Shown: positions 21,917-31,847, counted from the first letter of the stretch. The stretch: 64,000 bases of DNA from CAZTDU01 sp964617355 (GCA_964617355.1 CAZTXP010000023.1:10476-74475), one strand, 5' to 3'. The notes: a model not told the origin generated them from the letters alone. Program-made: numbers and translations.

Positions 21917-24900
21917 ATGGCCGTCCGCTTCGTCCCCTCGCCGTCCAAGACCCCGTTCCGCGACGCGCTGCGCCGGCAGGCGGGGGCTCTGGCCGTGCTC
22001 GTGCTGGGGCTGGCGATTACCGGTGCCGTGGCGACCTACCTCGCCCGCGGTCATGCCGACGCCGAGCGGGCAGCGTTCGAGAGCGCCGCCGCGCAGCGCA
22101 CCGCGAGCTTGGACGCCAGCCTCCGCGACGAGGTCCACGACCTCGAGTCGATGGCGCTGCTCATCTCGGTGACGTCCCATTTCGATCTCGCGTTCTTCCG
22201 CGACGCTGCGCGCTTCCACCAGCAGCGACGGGGCGCGGTGGGCGGGCTGGTCTGGATCCCGCGCGTGCCGCATTCGCAGCGCGAGGCGTTCGAGGCGGCG
22301 GCGCGCGCCGAAGGATTCGAGGGCTTCCGGATCGTGGACCGCACGGCCGCCGGGGAACGGCAGGTCGCCCCGGCCCGGGAGGAATACTTCCCCAACCTCT
22401 ACCGGGAGCCCTTGCCGGCGGGGCGACCGGGACACGGCCTGGACATCGGAAACGATCCTTCGAGGCGCGACGCGCTCGCGATCGCGCGGGATTCGGCCCG
22501 TACCGCGGCCACGGGCCGGGTCGCCGCCTTCTTCATCACCGGTGCGCGCAGCCCGAATGCAGTGCAGGCGTTCTTCCCCGTGTATCACGGCAGCGGCACC
22601 GAGGTTCCCGAGACCGTCGAGGCACGGCGCGCGCGCTTTCGTGGCGCGGTGGCGAACGTCCTCCCGGCCGAGGACCTGGTCGACGCGAGCCTGCCCGAAG
22701 GGCTGCCCGATGGTTGGACGCTGCAGCTCTCGGCCGCGTCGGGGACCCGAGAGGGCCGCGGCCTGCTCGAGCGCGGGCCGGCCATCGCGCCGGGTGCGCT
22801 GCGGTACGAGGCCTTGATCGGTCCGAACGAGCTTCGGATCGCGGTCGCCTTCGCGAAGCCCGCGCCGGCCTTGGGGGCCGCTCCGTGGACCGCGCTGGCG
22901 ATCGGTGGCGTCCTGTCGCTGCTCCTGGCGATGCTCGTCGGGTCGCTCAAGGCGCGCCGCGAGGAAGAGCGCGAGGGCGAGGCACGCTTCGCCGCGATCC
23001 TCGAGGCCTGCCCCGACGCCATGGTGGTGAAGGACAGCGAATTGCGCTACCGGATGGTTAACCGCGCGTTCTGCGAGCGTGCGCGGCTGTCGTCGGCGCA
23101 GGCGATCGGCCGCACCAACGAGGAGCTCTTCGGCGACGCGCTGCCACCACACGTGCGCGAGGCCGAGGAGGCGTGTTCGCGCACGAGCCTGAAGCAATCG
23201 TATGAATTCCGCGCCGAGCGCGACGGCGATTCGACATGGTACGAGTCGGTCGTCGTCCCGCTGGGCGAGGGCCGGCAGCGCGACGGCAGCATCGTGGTCA
23301 CGGTGCGCGACATCACCGCGCGCAAGGAACTGGAGACCGCCCGCGACGCGCGCGCGCGCGATGCGCTGCGCGCGAGCGAGGACCGCTTCCGGGCGCTGGC
23401 GATGCTCGCCTCCGACTGGTTCTGGGAGCAGGACGCCGAGCTGCGCTTCGTGCGGTCGAGCGAGGAGGAGACCCGCGCGATGCGCGATGCCCGGTGGCTC
23501 GGCGACCGCCCGTACGGCCTGCGGCGCTGGGAGATCCCCGGATTCGCCACCGCGCCCGAGGCGCTTGCGGCGCACCGCGCCACCCTGGAGCGCCGCGAAC
23601 CGTTCCGCAACTTCGAGTACTCGGTGACTCGCGAGGACGGCGCGGTGCACTGGTTCAGCGCCAGCGGCGAGCCGGTCTTCGGCGCCGACGGCGCGTTCCT
23701 CGGCTATCGCGGCACCGCGCGCGACGCCACCGCGGAGCGCCTGCGCGAAGCGCGATTGCGCGAGAGCGAGGCGCGCTTCCGCGCCCTCGCCGACATGGCT
23801 TCCGACTGGTACTGGGAGCAGGACGCGCAGGGGCGCTTCACGGCGATCGGCTACGACGGCGACGGCAATCCGGCGACGCGCGGCATCGGCCCGCCGGGGG
23901 CGATGGGCCGCGCGCGCTGGGAGCTGCCGGGGCTCGTCGTCGATCCCGCGGCGCTCGCCGAGCATCGGGCGACGGTCCTCGAGCGCCATGCGCCGTTCCG
24001 CGGCTTCGAGTACGGCCTGCGGCTCGAGGGCGGCAGCATCAGCTGGTACAGCGCGAGCGGCGAGCCGGTCTTCGATGCCGACGGCACCTTCCGCGGCTAT
24101 CGCGGCATCGGGCGCGACATCACCGAACGCCGGCGCGCGATGGAGGTCGAGCGCGAGCTCTCCGAGCAGCGCCGCGCGGTGCTCGAGAACCTGCTCGCCG
24201 CGGTGATCGTGATCGACGAGCGCGGCACGATCGAGACCTTCAGCCGCCAGGCGGAGGCGATCTTCGGCTATGCCGCGCACGAAGTCGTCGGCCGCAACGT
24301 GTCGATGCTCGTCCCCGAGCCCTACCGCCAGCGCCACGACGGCTACCTCGAGCGCTACGGACGGACCGGCGAGCGGCGCATCATCGGCGCCACGCGCGAG
24401 CTCTACGGCGTACGGAAGGACGGCCGCGAAGTGCCGATCGAGCTCGGCATCACCGAGATCGTGGTCGACGGCCGCCGCAAGTACACCGGCATGGTGCGCG
24501 ACCTCACCGCGCGCCGCGCCGCGCAGGCCGCGCTGGTAGCGAGCGAGGAGCGCTTCCGCAGCCTGTTCGAGAACAGCCCCGAAGCGGTCGTAGTGCAGGA
24601 CGGCGCGGCGATCCTGATGGCGAACGCGGCGGCCGCGGCCCTGTTCGGCGTCCCGGACCCGCGCGAACTCGTCGGCCACCGGATGCGCGAATTCATGGAG
24701 CGCGACGACGAGGTCCGGGAGGGGATCGTGCGCATGCAGCGGCTTATGGAGGCCGGCGGGATCCGGCTGCCGGTGCGCGAGTACCACCTGCGAGGCCGGG
24801 ACGGCACGCGTCGCGTCGCCGAAGCGGTGTCCGCGTCGTACCGCACGGCCGACGGGGTGCGCATCGTCACCACCTACCGCGATGTCACCGGGCAGCACGA

Positions 24901-27900
24901 GGCGCGCGCGGCGCTGGCGGCGAGCGAGGAGCGCTTCCGCAGCCTGTTCGAGAACAGCCCCGAGCCGGTGATCGTGCAGGACGGGCGGCAGATCCTCATG
25001 ATCAATCCCGCGGGGATGGCCCTGCTCGGGGCGGCATCGGCCGAGGAACTGCTCGGGCGCTACCTCGGTGAATTCGTGTTCGACGACGGCGAGCGCGCCG
25101 TGGGCGAGGATCGCCAGCGCCAGCTGCTCGAGTCGGCGCCGGCGCAGGTGCCGATGCGCGAGTACGGCTTCAAGCGGCTCGACGGCACGCGGCGCATCGT
25201 CGAGGCGGTGTCCGCTTCCTACCATGCGCCCGAGGGCGCGCGGATCATCACCATCTACCGCGACGTCACCGAGCAGCGCGCGGCGCGCGTGGCGCTGGCG
25301 GAGAGCGAGGACCGGTTCCGCCGGCTGTTCGACGTCAGCCCGGACGGCGTGGCGCTGCACGATGGTCGCACCTTCGAGCTGCTGAACGCCGAAGCGCTGC
25401 GCATCCTCGGCGCGCGCACGCACGAGGACGTGGCCGGGCGCGGCGTGCTGGAGTTCTTCCTCGAGGAGCCGGAACGCTCTAGCGCGGCGGTCCGGCTCGA
25501 GCAGGCGCGCCTGTCGGAAGGCGCGCCGACGCCGATGCGCGAATACCGCCTGCGCACGCTCGACGGCGTGGAGCGCTACGCCGAGTCGAGCACGATCGCG
25601 ATCCCCGGATCCGGCGGGCGGCGTTTCATGTCCGTGGTACGGGACACGACCGAGCGCCGCAAGTCGGAGCAGGCGGTGCGGCTCAGCGAGGCGCGGCTGC
25701 GCGAAGTGATGGACCTCGTGCCGCACTTCATCTTCATCAAGGACCGCGAGGGTCGCTACCTGATGACCAACCGGGCCTGCGCGGAGCATTTCGGCTGCAC
25801 GCCCGAGACCATCCTCGGCCGGACGCCCGAGGACCTCGGCACGTCCGCCGAGAATGCGCGCCGCATCCGCGAGGCGGACGCTCGCGTGCGCGCCACCGGC
25901 GGTCGCGTCGTATCCGAGCACCCGATCATTCGCGCGGACGGCGGGGCACGCACCTTCGTGACCACGCGCATGCCCGTTCGTTTCAGCGACGAGCACCCGG
26001 ACGCGGTGCTCGCGGTGTCGATCGACGTCACCGAGATCCGCGAGAGCGAGCGGCGGCTGCGCGAGATCATCGACCTCGTGCCGCACTTCATCGTCGCGAA
26101 GGACCGCGACGGGCGCTACCTGCTGTCGAACCGCGCGTACGCGGAATTCTTCGGCCGTGAGCCGCAGGGCCTGATCGGCCGCACGCCGGAGGAAATCGGC
26201 GTCGATCCCGCGGCCGCGCGCGAGATCCGCGAGGTCGACGCGCGCGCGCGCGCGACCGGCGAGGCGCAGTACGTGCCTGAAGAGGTCGTGACCAGTCACA
26301 CCGGACGTTCGCGGACCTACGCCACCATGCGCACCCCGTACCGCTTCAGCGCCGAGCACCCGGACGCGGTGCTGGTGGTGTCGATCGACATCTCGGACAT
26401 CCGCGAGAGCGAGCGGCGGCTGCGCGAGATCCTCGACGTGGTGCCGCACCCGATCTACGCGAAGGATCGCAACGGACGGTACCTGCTTTCGAACCGGGCG
26501 CACGCCGCGTTCTACGGGCGCACGCCGGACGAGATCGTCGGTAACCACGGCCGCGCGCTCGCGCCCAACCGCGACGAGCGCGACGCGATGGCCGCGGGCG
26601 ACGGGCGCGTGCTGGAGACGCTCGCGAGCGACCGCCAGCTCGACGTCGTGCGCACCGACGCGGCAGGGCGTGCGCGGCACCTGAACCTGACCAAGATCCC
26701 GTTCAGCTACTTCGGCGGCGAGGTCGACTCGGTCCTCGGCATCTCGATCGACATCACCGACCTCGTCGAGGCGCACGCGAAGGTGCGCGAGAGCCTGGCG
26801 CTGCTTGAGGCGACGCTGGAATCGACCGACAACGGTTTCCTGGTCACCGACGCCGCCGGGCGCATCGTGCGCTGGAACCGCCGCATGCTGCAGCTCTTCG
26901 AGATGCCGGACGCGGCGCTCGAGGCGCTCGAGTCCGGGGACCGCGCCGCGCTGCTGGCGATCACGCGCGATACCTTCGCCGATCCGGACGCGGTGGCCGA
27001 AGCCTCGCGCGCGGTGGCCGAGGATCCCGGCTACGAGGGCGTCTACACGGCGGTGCTGAAGGACGGCCGCTTCGTCGAGCGCTACACGCAGCCGATGCTG
27101 CGCGACGGGCTGCCGGCGGGACGCGTCTGGAGCTATCGCGACGTCACCTCGCGCGAGCGCGAGCGCATCGAGTCGGCCGAGCGCGAAGCGGTGCTGGAGC
27201 AGCGCGTGGACGAGCGCACGCGGGAACTCACCAAGGCGGTGGCCGACCTCACGCTGTTCACGTCGGCGATCTCGCACGACCTGCGCGCGCCGCTGCGCGC
27301 GGTGGGCGGCTTCGTCGACATGGCGATCGAGGATGGCGGCGACACGCTCGCGCCGCAGTCGCGGCGGCACCTGGAGCGCGTGGTCAACGCGGTGCGCAAC
27401 ATGAACGCGATGGTCGAGGGGCTGCTCGCGCTGGCGCGCCAGACGCGCGCGCCGATCCACCGCCAGCCGGTGGACGTGGCGGTGCTCGCGCGCGAGGTGT
27501 TCGACGAACTGTCGCAGGGCGCCGCGCAGGACGGCGCGACGGTGGCCGCGCACGCCGCCGAGTTGCGCGTATCGCCGTGCCCGCCGGCGAACGCCGACCC
27601 GATCCTGCTGCGCAACGTGCTGCAGAACCTGATCGGCAACGCGCTCAAGTATTCGCGCAAGCACGAGCGGCCGGTGATCGAGGTCGGCGCCATCGAGCAC
27701 GAGGGCCGGCCCGCGTGGTTCGTGCGCGACAACGGCGCCGGCTTCGACCCGAAGTACGCCGACAAGCTGTTCCAGCCGTTCGGCCGCCTGCACAGCCCGC
27801 GCGAGTTCGAAGGCACCGGCATCGGCCTCGCGGCCGTGCATCGCATCCTGGAGCGCCATGGCGGCCGCATCTGGGCCGACGCCCGTCCGGGCGAAGGCGC

Positions 27901-27925
27901 GACGTTCTGGTTCTCGCTGCCCTGA
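21917..27925 (+). CDS. giant CHASE / eleven-PAS sensor histidine kinase
   Basis: A 2002-residue protein, among the larger histidine kinases. TM1 lies at about 22-42, CHASE at about 75-250 and TM2 at about 322-342. Eleven PAS domains start near 350, 484, 615, 752, 874, 1001, 1128, 1256, 1378, 1498 and 1622. HisKA has His1787 (SAISHDLRAPLRAV) and HATPase_c runs from about 1895 to 2000. PAS4 is FixL-like (RHDGYLERY, His807; Arg827 at the FixL distal Arg position), so haem binding is likely. PAS5/6 and PAS8/9/10 are recent internal duplicates. I chose ATG 21917; a TTG at 21866 is in frame but lies inside the FNR-type palindrome. A response regulator fused to an ATPase domain follows 19 nt later. 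Confidence 0.9.
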   Translation: MAVRFVPSPSKTPFRDALRRQAGALAVLVLGLAITGAVATYLARGHADAERAAFESAAAQRTASLDASLRDEVHDLESMALLISVTSHFDLAFFRDAARFHQQRRGAVGGLVWIPRVPHSQREAFEAAARAEGFEGFRIVDRTAAGERQVAPAREEYFPNLYREPLPAGRPGHGLDIGNDPSRRDALAIARDSARTAATGRVAAFFITGARSPNAVQAFFPVYHGSGTEVPETVEARRARFRGAVANVLPAEDLVDASLPEGLPDGWTLQLSAASGTREGRGLLERGPAIAPGALRYEALIGPNELRIAVAFAKPAPALGAAPWTALAIGGVLSLLLAMLVGSLKARREEEREGEARFAAILEACPDAMVVKDSELRYRMVNRAFCERARLSSAQAIGRTNEELFGDALPPHVREAEEACSRTSLKQSYEFRAERDGDSTWYESVVVPLGEGRQRDGSIVVTVRDITARKELETARDARARDALRASEDRFRALAMLASDWFWEQDAELRFVRSSEEETRAMRDARWLGDRPYGLRRWEIPGFATAPEALAAHRATLERREPFRNFEYSVTREDGAVHWFSASGEPVFGADGAFLGYRGTARDATAERLREARLRESEARFRALADMASDWYWEQDAQGRFTAIGYDGDGNPATRGIGPPGAMGRARWELPGLVVDPAALAEHRATVLERHAPFRGFEYGLRLEGGSISWYSASGEPVFDADGTFRGYRGIGRDITERRRAMEVERELSEQRRAVLENLLAAVIVIDERGTIETFSRQAEAIFGYAAHEVVGRNVSMLVPEPYRQRHDGYLERYGRTGERRIIGATRELYGVRKDGREVPIELGITEIVVDGRRKYTGMVRDLTARRAAQAALVASEERFRSLFENSPEAVVVQDGAAILMANAAAAALFGVPDPRELVGHRMREFMERDDEVREGIVRMQRLMEAGGIRLPVREYHLRGRDGTRRVAEAVSASYRTADGVRIVTTYRDVTGQHEARAALAASEERFRSLFENSPEPVIVQDGRQILMINPAGMALLGAASAEELLGRYLGEFVFDDGERAVGEDRQRQLLESAPAQVPMREYGFKRLDGTRRIVEAVSASYHAPEGARIITIYRDVTEQRAARVALAESEDRFRRLFDVSPDGVALHDGRTFELLNAEALRILGARTHEDVAGRGVLEFFLEEPERSSAAVRLEQARLSEGAPTPMREYRLRTLDGVERYAESSTIAIPGSGGRRFMSVVRDTTERRKSEQAVRLSEARLREVMDLVPHFIFIKDREGRYLMTNRACAEHFGCTPETILGRTPEDLGTSAENARRIREADARVRATGGRVVSEHPIIRADGGARTFVTTRMPVRFSDEHPDAVLAVSIDVTEIRESERRLREIIDLVPHFIVAKDRDGRYLLSNRAYAEFFGREPQGLIGRTPEEIGVDPAAAREIREVDARARATGEAQYVPEEVVTSHTGRSRTYATMRTPYRFSAEHPDAVLVVSIDISDIRESERRLREILDVVPHPIYAKDRNGRYLLSNRAHAAFYGRTPDEIVGNHGRALAPNRDERDAMAAGDGRVLETLASDRQLDVVRTDAAGRARHLNLTKIPFSYFGGEVDSVLGISIDITDLVEAHAKVRESLALLEATLESTDNGFLVTDAAGRIVRWNRRMLQLFEMPDAALEALESGDRAALLAITRDTFADPDAVAEASRAVAEDPGYEGVYTAVLKDGRFVERYTQPMLRDGLPAGRVWSYRDVTSRERERIESAEREAVLEQRVDERTRELTKAVADLTLFTSAISHDLRAPLRAVGGFVDMAIEDGGDTLAPQSRRHLERVVNAVRNMNAMVEGLLALARQTRAPIHRQPVDVAVLAREVFDELSQGAAQDGATVAAHAAELRVSPCPPANADPILLRNVLQNLIGNALKYSRKHERPVIEVGAIEHEGRPAWFVRDNGAGFDPKYADKLFQPFGRLHSPREFEGTGIGLAAVHRILERHGGRIWADARPGEGATFWFSLP

Positions 27926-27944
27926 AGAAGACGAAGGAATCACC

Positions 27945-28838
27945 ATGGCCTACCTGCTGCTGGTCGCCGACGACGAGGAATACAACCTCGACCTGATCCG
28001 CGACTACCTCACCGGCGAGCCCTACGAGCTGGTCGAGGCGATGGACGGCGCCGAGGCGCTGGAGAAGCTCTCGCGGCGCGCGTCCGACTTCCATTGCGCG
28101 ATCCTCGACCGCATGATGCCGCGCCTCGATGGCCTCGAGGTGCTGCGTCGCATGAAGGCCGACCCGGCGCTGTCGCGCATCCCGGTGGTGATGCAGACCG
28201 CGATGAGCGCGCCCGAGCAGGTCGCCGAAGGGCTGGACGCCGGCGCCTTCTACTACCTCGGCAAGCCGTATTCGCGCAGCGTGATGCGCTCGGTGATCGC
28301 GAACGCGCTGCGCCACGGGGACTTCCTGAGGACTGCCTCGAGCGAGATCGAGGCGCACCTGGCGATGACGCGCCTGCTGGAACGCGGGCAGTTCCGGTTC
28401 CGGACGCTCGCCGAAGGGCGCATGCTGGCCGCCGCCGTCGCGGGCCTGTGCCCGCGCTCGCAGGCGGTGCTGCTCGGCCTCTCGGAACTCGTGGTGAACG
28501 CGATCGAGCACGGCGTGGCCGGCATCGGCTACGCCGAAAAATCGAACCTGCTCACGCGCGGCGCGTGGGAGGAGGAGGTGGAGCGTCGGCTGGCGGACCC
28601 GAAGTATGCGTCGCGCGCCGCGCGCCTCGCGATCGAACGCGCGCCGGGCGAGCTCGTGATCCGCGTCGAGGACGACGGCGAGGGCTTCGACTGGAAGCGC
28701 TACGCCGAGATCGACCCGGCGCGCGCGTTCGACGCGCACGGCCGCGGCATCGCCATGGCGCGCATGATCGCCTTCCAGTCGCTCGACTACGAGGGCCGCG
28801 GCAACGTCGCCGTCGCGCGCGTGGCCCTCGAGGGCTGA
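27945..28838 (+). CDS. response regulator with RsbW-like HATPase output domain
   Basis: A 297-residue protein. The receiver domain (1-120) has acidic DDEE at 9-12, phospho-acceptor Asp55 (AILDRMMPRLDG), a Thr/Ser switch (MQTAMS) and Lys107 in GKPYS. The second half (about 160-297) is a HATPase of the RsbW/SpoIIAB type: ELVVNAIEHGVAGIGY with Asn185 as the N box, EDDGEGFDW at 242-250, and HGRGIAMARMIAF. No HisKA domain is present. Such domains phosphorylate or bind STAS proteins or sigma factors rather than a His. It begins 19 nt after the giant kinase stop, with gaaggaa as ribosome site, so it is the natural target of that kinase and a possible link to the STAS protein in the T3SS region. The gene ends 3 nt from a convergent one. 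Confidence 0.85.
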   Translation: MAYLLLVADDEEYNLDLIRDYLTGEPYELVEAMDGAEALEKLSRRASDFHCAILDRMMPRLDGLEVLRRMKADPALSRIPVVMQTAMSAPEQVAEGLDAGAFYYLGKPYSRSVMRSVIANALRHGDFLRTASSEIEAHLAMTRLLERGQFRFRTLAEGRMLAAAVAGLCPRSQAVLLGLSELVVNAIEHGVAGIGYAEKSNLLTRGAWEEEVERRLADPKYASRAARLAIERAPGELVIRVEDDGEGFDWKRYAEIDPARAFDAHGRGIAMARMIAFQSLDYEGRGNVAVARVALEG

Positions 28839-28841
28839 GCC

Positions 28842-31775
28842 TTACTCGACCACGAACTCGCCGACGGTGACCACCTCGCCGCGGCCCGGCAGGCGCAGCG
28901 TCACCGCCTTCGACTGCTGCTGCGCGGTCCCGAACTTCGTCGACAGCGTGAGCATCAGCGTGGTGGCGCCCGCCACCACCTGCTGGCGGTGGCCGTAGAA
29001 CTGCGCTTCCACCTTGTACTTGCCCGGCTTCGCCACCTTCAGCGAGAACTCCTCCGGCCCGTAGCCGCCGGTGAAGTCCTGCGACATGCGCCCGCCCTGG
29101 TACGACAGCGGGTTGCCGTAGAACGCCTTCTCGCCGTTCGGGTCGGTGACCCAGAGGTCGATGTCGGTGTTGTCGGCGTCCCACGCGAGGACCACGCGCA
29201 GGTCGAGCGGCAGGTTGCGCAGCAGGCGCGCATCGATCCGCGAGGTGTCCAGCGGCTGCCCGGCGGTGGCGACGATCGCGTTCAGCTCGGCGAGCGTCAC
29301 CAGCTCGATCTCCGGGAAGCGCCCGTGCCAGGGCTTCAGCACCACTTCCGCGAGCATGTCGATCGCCTTCTGGTCCTGCTTGTCCGCGGCGAGCGCGAGG
29401 CCGAGGTCGCGGTAGGACTGCGGCTCCTCCGGCGAGAGCTCCAGCACGCGGCGGAACACCGGGATCGCCGCCGCCGGACGACCGGCCTGTACGAGGCGGT
29501 AGCCGAGGATGCGCAGCACGTGGCGGTTGCCGAGATCCATCTCGGCGAGGTTGCCGAGCACGCGCACCGCGAGGTCGCCGAGGCCCTTCTCGAGCAGCAG
29601 GTCGGCGGCGTCCAGGTAGAACGCGGTGCTCTGCGCGTAGCCGGGCTTCTCGTCGAGGTACACCTTGTAGGCCGCGGCGGCGTCCGCGTCGCGCAGGCGC
29701 TTCGCGTACGGCGCATCGGGGCGCCAGGGCTGCAGCTTGATCGAGATCGCGCCGCTCGCGGCCGAGGCATCGGCGCTCTTCGCGGCCATGTCGGCGACGC
29801 GCTCGCGCTGCGCGGCGCCGGCCATCGGCGCGGGCGCCGGGGTCGGGGCGGCGAGGGCGGCGGGGCGCGGCGGAGGCGCGCCCGTCGCCGCGGCGCCCGG
29901 CGCGCGGTCGTCGCGCAGCGCTTCCGGCTTGGGCGCGGGCTTCGGGCCCTTGGGGAATTCCTTCTCCCACCACGACTGCTTGGCCTGGAAGAGCTTCACG
30001 ACGCGCTCGAGGTGCGCGCGCCGGTCGGCGTCGCGCTTGGCGACCGCGGACTGGCGCAGGCGGTCGTACTCGACGCGCAGTTCGGCCGGCGGCACGATCT
30101 CGTGGCGCACGTAGTCCTCGACACGGTCGAGCACGATCAGCGAGGTCTCGCGCGTCACCAGCCCGAAGGCGGTGCCGACGCGGCGGATCTCGGCCTTGTT
30201 GGCGTCGGCGTCGCCTTCCAGTTCGGCGATGCGCAGGCCGGCCCACAGTTGCGCGGCGAGGCGGCCGGCGGCGGCGCGGGTGGCGAGCGGCACGTCGCCC
30301 CCGGGCACCGCACGAGCGGTGACCGGGACGTGAATGACGCGTGGCGCCTGGCCGGGGAAGCCTGCCTCGATGCGCAGGCGCGCGGCGCGCTCGACGAGCT
30401 CGCCCGCGACCAGCAGGCGGCCGTTCAGCGGATGCGGCGACTGCAGCACGACGTTGCGCGCGCCGGTGGCGTCGACCGCGGTGACGCGCAGCTCGTCGCG
30501 CGAGAGCGCGGTCGCGGCCTCGGCGGGCGTGGTCGCGAGCAGGTCGACGAAGCGCCCGCCGGACTTCTCGGCCAGCGCCTTCAGGCGCGCGCCGTCGGCG
30601 CGCGTCGCGGCCGACACGGCGTAGACGCGCTTGCCCTTCGCCTCCAGGTTGCCGTCGCCGATGTTCTGCAGGCCGTCGGAAAAGAGCAGCACTTCGTCCG
30701 CGCCCTCGGGCAGCGAGAACGCGCCGAGGAAGGTGGCGCCGTCGTACGGCGTGGCTTCCAGCGCCCGGCGCAGCTCGCGCCAGTTGCCGCCGGCGATGCG
30801 GAAGGTCTCGGGCGCTTCCTGCGCGTCGCGAAGCCGCGCGAGCACCACCTCGCCGTCGCGCATCCACGCGAAGTAGGCGTCGAGCAGCGCGAACTCGCGC
30901 GCATGGTCGCGCGCCGCGCCGGAGCCGGAACTGTCCCACGCGAGCGCCACGCGCTTCGGGGCGGGCCGCGGCGCGGACGCGGCGCGCAGCGGCAGCTCGG
31001 CGACGAAGAATGTCCGGCCGTCGAACTCCTGCACGTGCGCGGCGGGGGTCGCGGGCACGGGCACGGTGAGTTCCAGCAGGCCTCGCGCGCGCCAGTCCTT
31101 GCGCGCGACGTGCGCGCTCCAGCCCTCGCCGTCGCGCTGGAACGCCAGCGCGCCGAGCGCGGCGGCGGCGACGCGCGGCGCGGTGGCGCCCTGCACGCGC
31201 ACCTGCAGGTCGAACGCGCCGAGCGTGCCGGCATATTCGAGCGGCAGCCGCCAGCGGCGCCCGCCGCTGCCGGCGGCGAGCGTCTCGGCGTAGCGCAGCA
31301 CCACGGTCTTGGTCTTGCCGGGCAGCATCGGGTACACGCGCAGCCGGTAGTTGTTGCCCTCGGTTTTCTCGAGCAGGCCCGGGTCGATGCGCTGGCGGGT
31401 GATGTCCTCGAACACCGCCTGGCCGCGGGCGCGTTCCACCGGCACCGCGTCGCGCAGCTTGCCGTCGACGTCCATCGCGAAGCCGGTGACCGACTGGCCC
31501 TCGAGCAGCGGGAACTGCAGCTCGCCTTCCAGCACGCGCCGGTTGGGGTTGTGGAACACCATCGTCACTTCGGTGAGCGCGGCGCCGGCGGCGATCTCGG
31601 CCGAGATGCGCACCGACTGCAACGCGACCGGGCTCTCGGGTGCGCCGGAGACCACGAGTTGCGGCGGACGCACCGGCGGCGCGATCGACAGCGGCGCTTG
31701 CGCGCGCACGGCGAGCACGGCGGGAAGGACGAGGGCGGTGGCGCAGAGCGCGCGGCGCAGGAGGTTGGGGGACAT
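28842..31775 (-). CDS. VIT-vWA-DUF2135 exported protein
   Basis: A 977-residue protein with an N-terminal signal peptide (about 1-25, cleavage after VRAQA). A VIT domain follows (about 40-165: MVFHNPNRRVLEGELQFPLL, GFAMDVDGKL, LRVYPMLPGKTKTVVLRYAE), then a vWA domain with the MIDAS run AWDSSGSG (about 278). A long Pro/Ala-rich region leads to helical repeats. The C-terminal DUF2135 (about 850-945) has VVLAWDADNTDIDLWVTDPN, YGNPLSYQGG and GGYGPEEF. ATG 31775 has GGAG upstream and starts the signal peptide; another ATG at 31805 lacks one. VIT-vWA proteins are thought to be surface or periplasmic adhesion-like or scaffold proteins; the function here is unknown. It is last in an operon with MoxR and a Ser/Thr kinase. 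Confidence 0.85.
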   Translation of the reverse strand: MSPNLLRRALCATALVLPAVLAVRAQAPLSIAPPVRPPQLVVSGAPESPVALQSVRISAEIAAGAALTEVTMVFHNPNRRVLEGELQFPLLEGQSVTGFAMDVDGKLRDAVPVERARGQAVFEDITRQRIDPGLLEKTEGNNYRLRVYPMLPGKTKTVVLRYAETLAAGSGGRRWRLPLEYAGTLGAFDLQVRVQGATAPRVAAAALGALAFQRDGEGWSAHVARKDWRARGLLELTVPVPATPAAHVQEFDGRTFFVAELPLRAASAPRPAPKRVALAWDSSGSGAARDHAREFALLDAYFAWMRDGEVVLARLRDAQEAPETFRIAGGNWRELRRALEATPYDGATFLGAFSLPEGADEVLLFSDGLQNIGDGNLEAKGKRVYAVSAATRADGARLKALAEKSGGRFVDLLATTPAEAATALSRDELRVTAVDATGARNVVLQSPHPLNGRLLVAGELVERAARLRIEAGFPGQAPRVIHVPVTARAVPGGDVPLATRAAAGRLAAQLWAGLRIAELEGDADANKAEIRRVGTAFGLVTRETSLIVLDRVEDYVRHEIVPPAELRVEYDRLRQSAVAKRDADRRAHLERVVKLFQAKQSWWEKEFPKGPKPAPKPEALRDDRAPGAAATGAPPPRPAALAAPTPAPAPMAGAAQRERVADMAAKSADASAASGAISIKLQPWRPDAPYAKRLRDADAAAAYKVYLDEKPGYAQSTAFYLDAADLLLEKGLGDLAVRVLGNLAEMDLGNRHVLRILGYRLVQAGRPAAAIPVFRRVLELSPEEPQSYRDLGLALAADKQDQKAIDMLAEVVLKPWHGRFPEIELVTLAELNAIVATAGQPLDTSRIDARLLRNLPLDLRVVLAWDADNTDIDLWVTDPNGEKAFYGNPLSYQGGRMSQDFTGGYGPEEFSLKVAKPGKYKVEAQFYGHRQQVVAGATTLMLTLSTKFGTAQQQSKAVTLRLPGRGEVVTVGEFVVE

Positions 31776-31818
31776 CGGGAAGGGGCTCCGTAGAGGGCGG
31801 GTCATGCAGCTTGGAACG

Positions 31819-31847
31819 CGCGAGGCGGCCGAATGGGTCGCCTCGCG
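31819..31847. repeat. 9-bp inverted repeat beside an A7 tract
   Basis: CGCGAGGCG (31819-31827) and CGCCTCGCG (31839-31847) form a perfect stem with an 11-nt loop. On the plus strand an A7 run follows at 31850-31856, a rare homopolymer in this DNA. On the minus strand, the direction of the flanking genes, the T run comes before the stem, so it is not a standard terminator for them. It may set the balance between the kinase and VIT-vWA messages. Confidence 0.4.

Noticed and set aside
17188..27946. Very long open frames antisense to the two giant kinase genes (over 1500 and 2000 codons)
   Set aside because: They are His/Arg/Ala-rich, have no domain and mirror the codon bias of the sense genes. 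They are typical shadows in G+C-rich DNA, as are other antisense frames at 3142-5217, 28989-31793 and 49329-50855.
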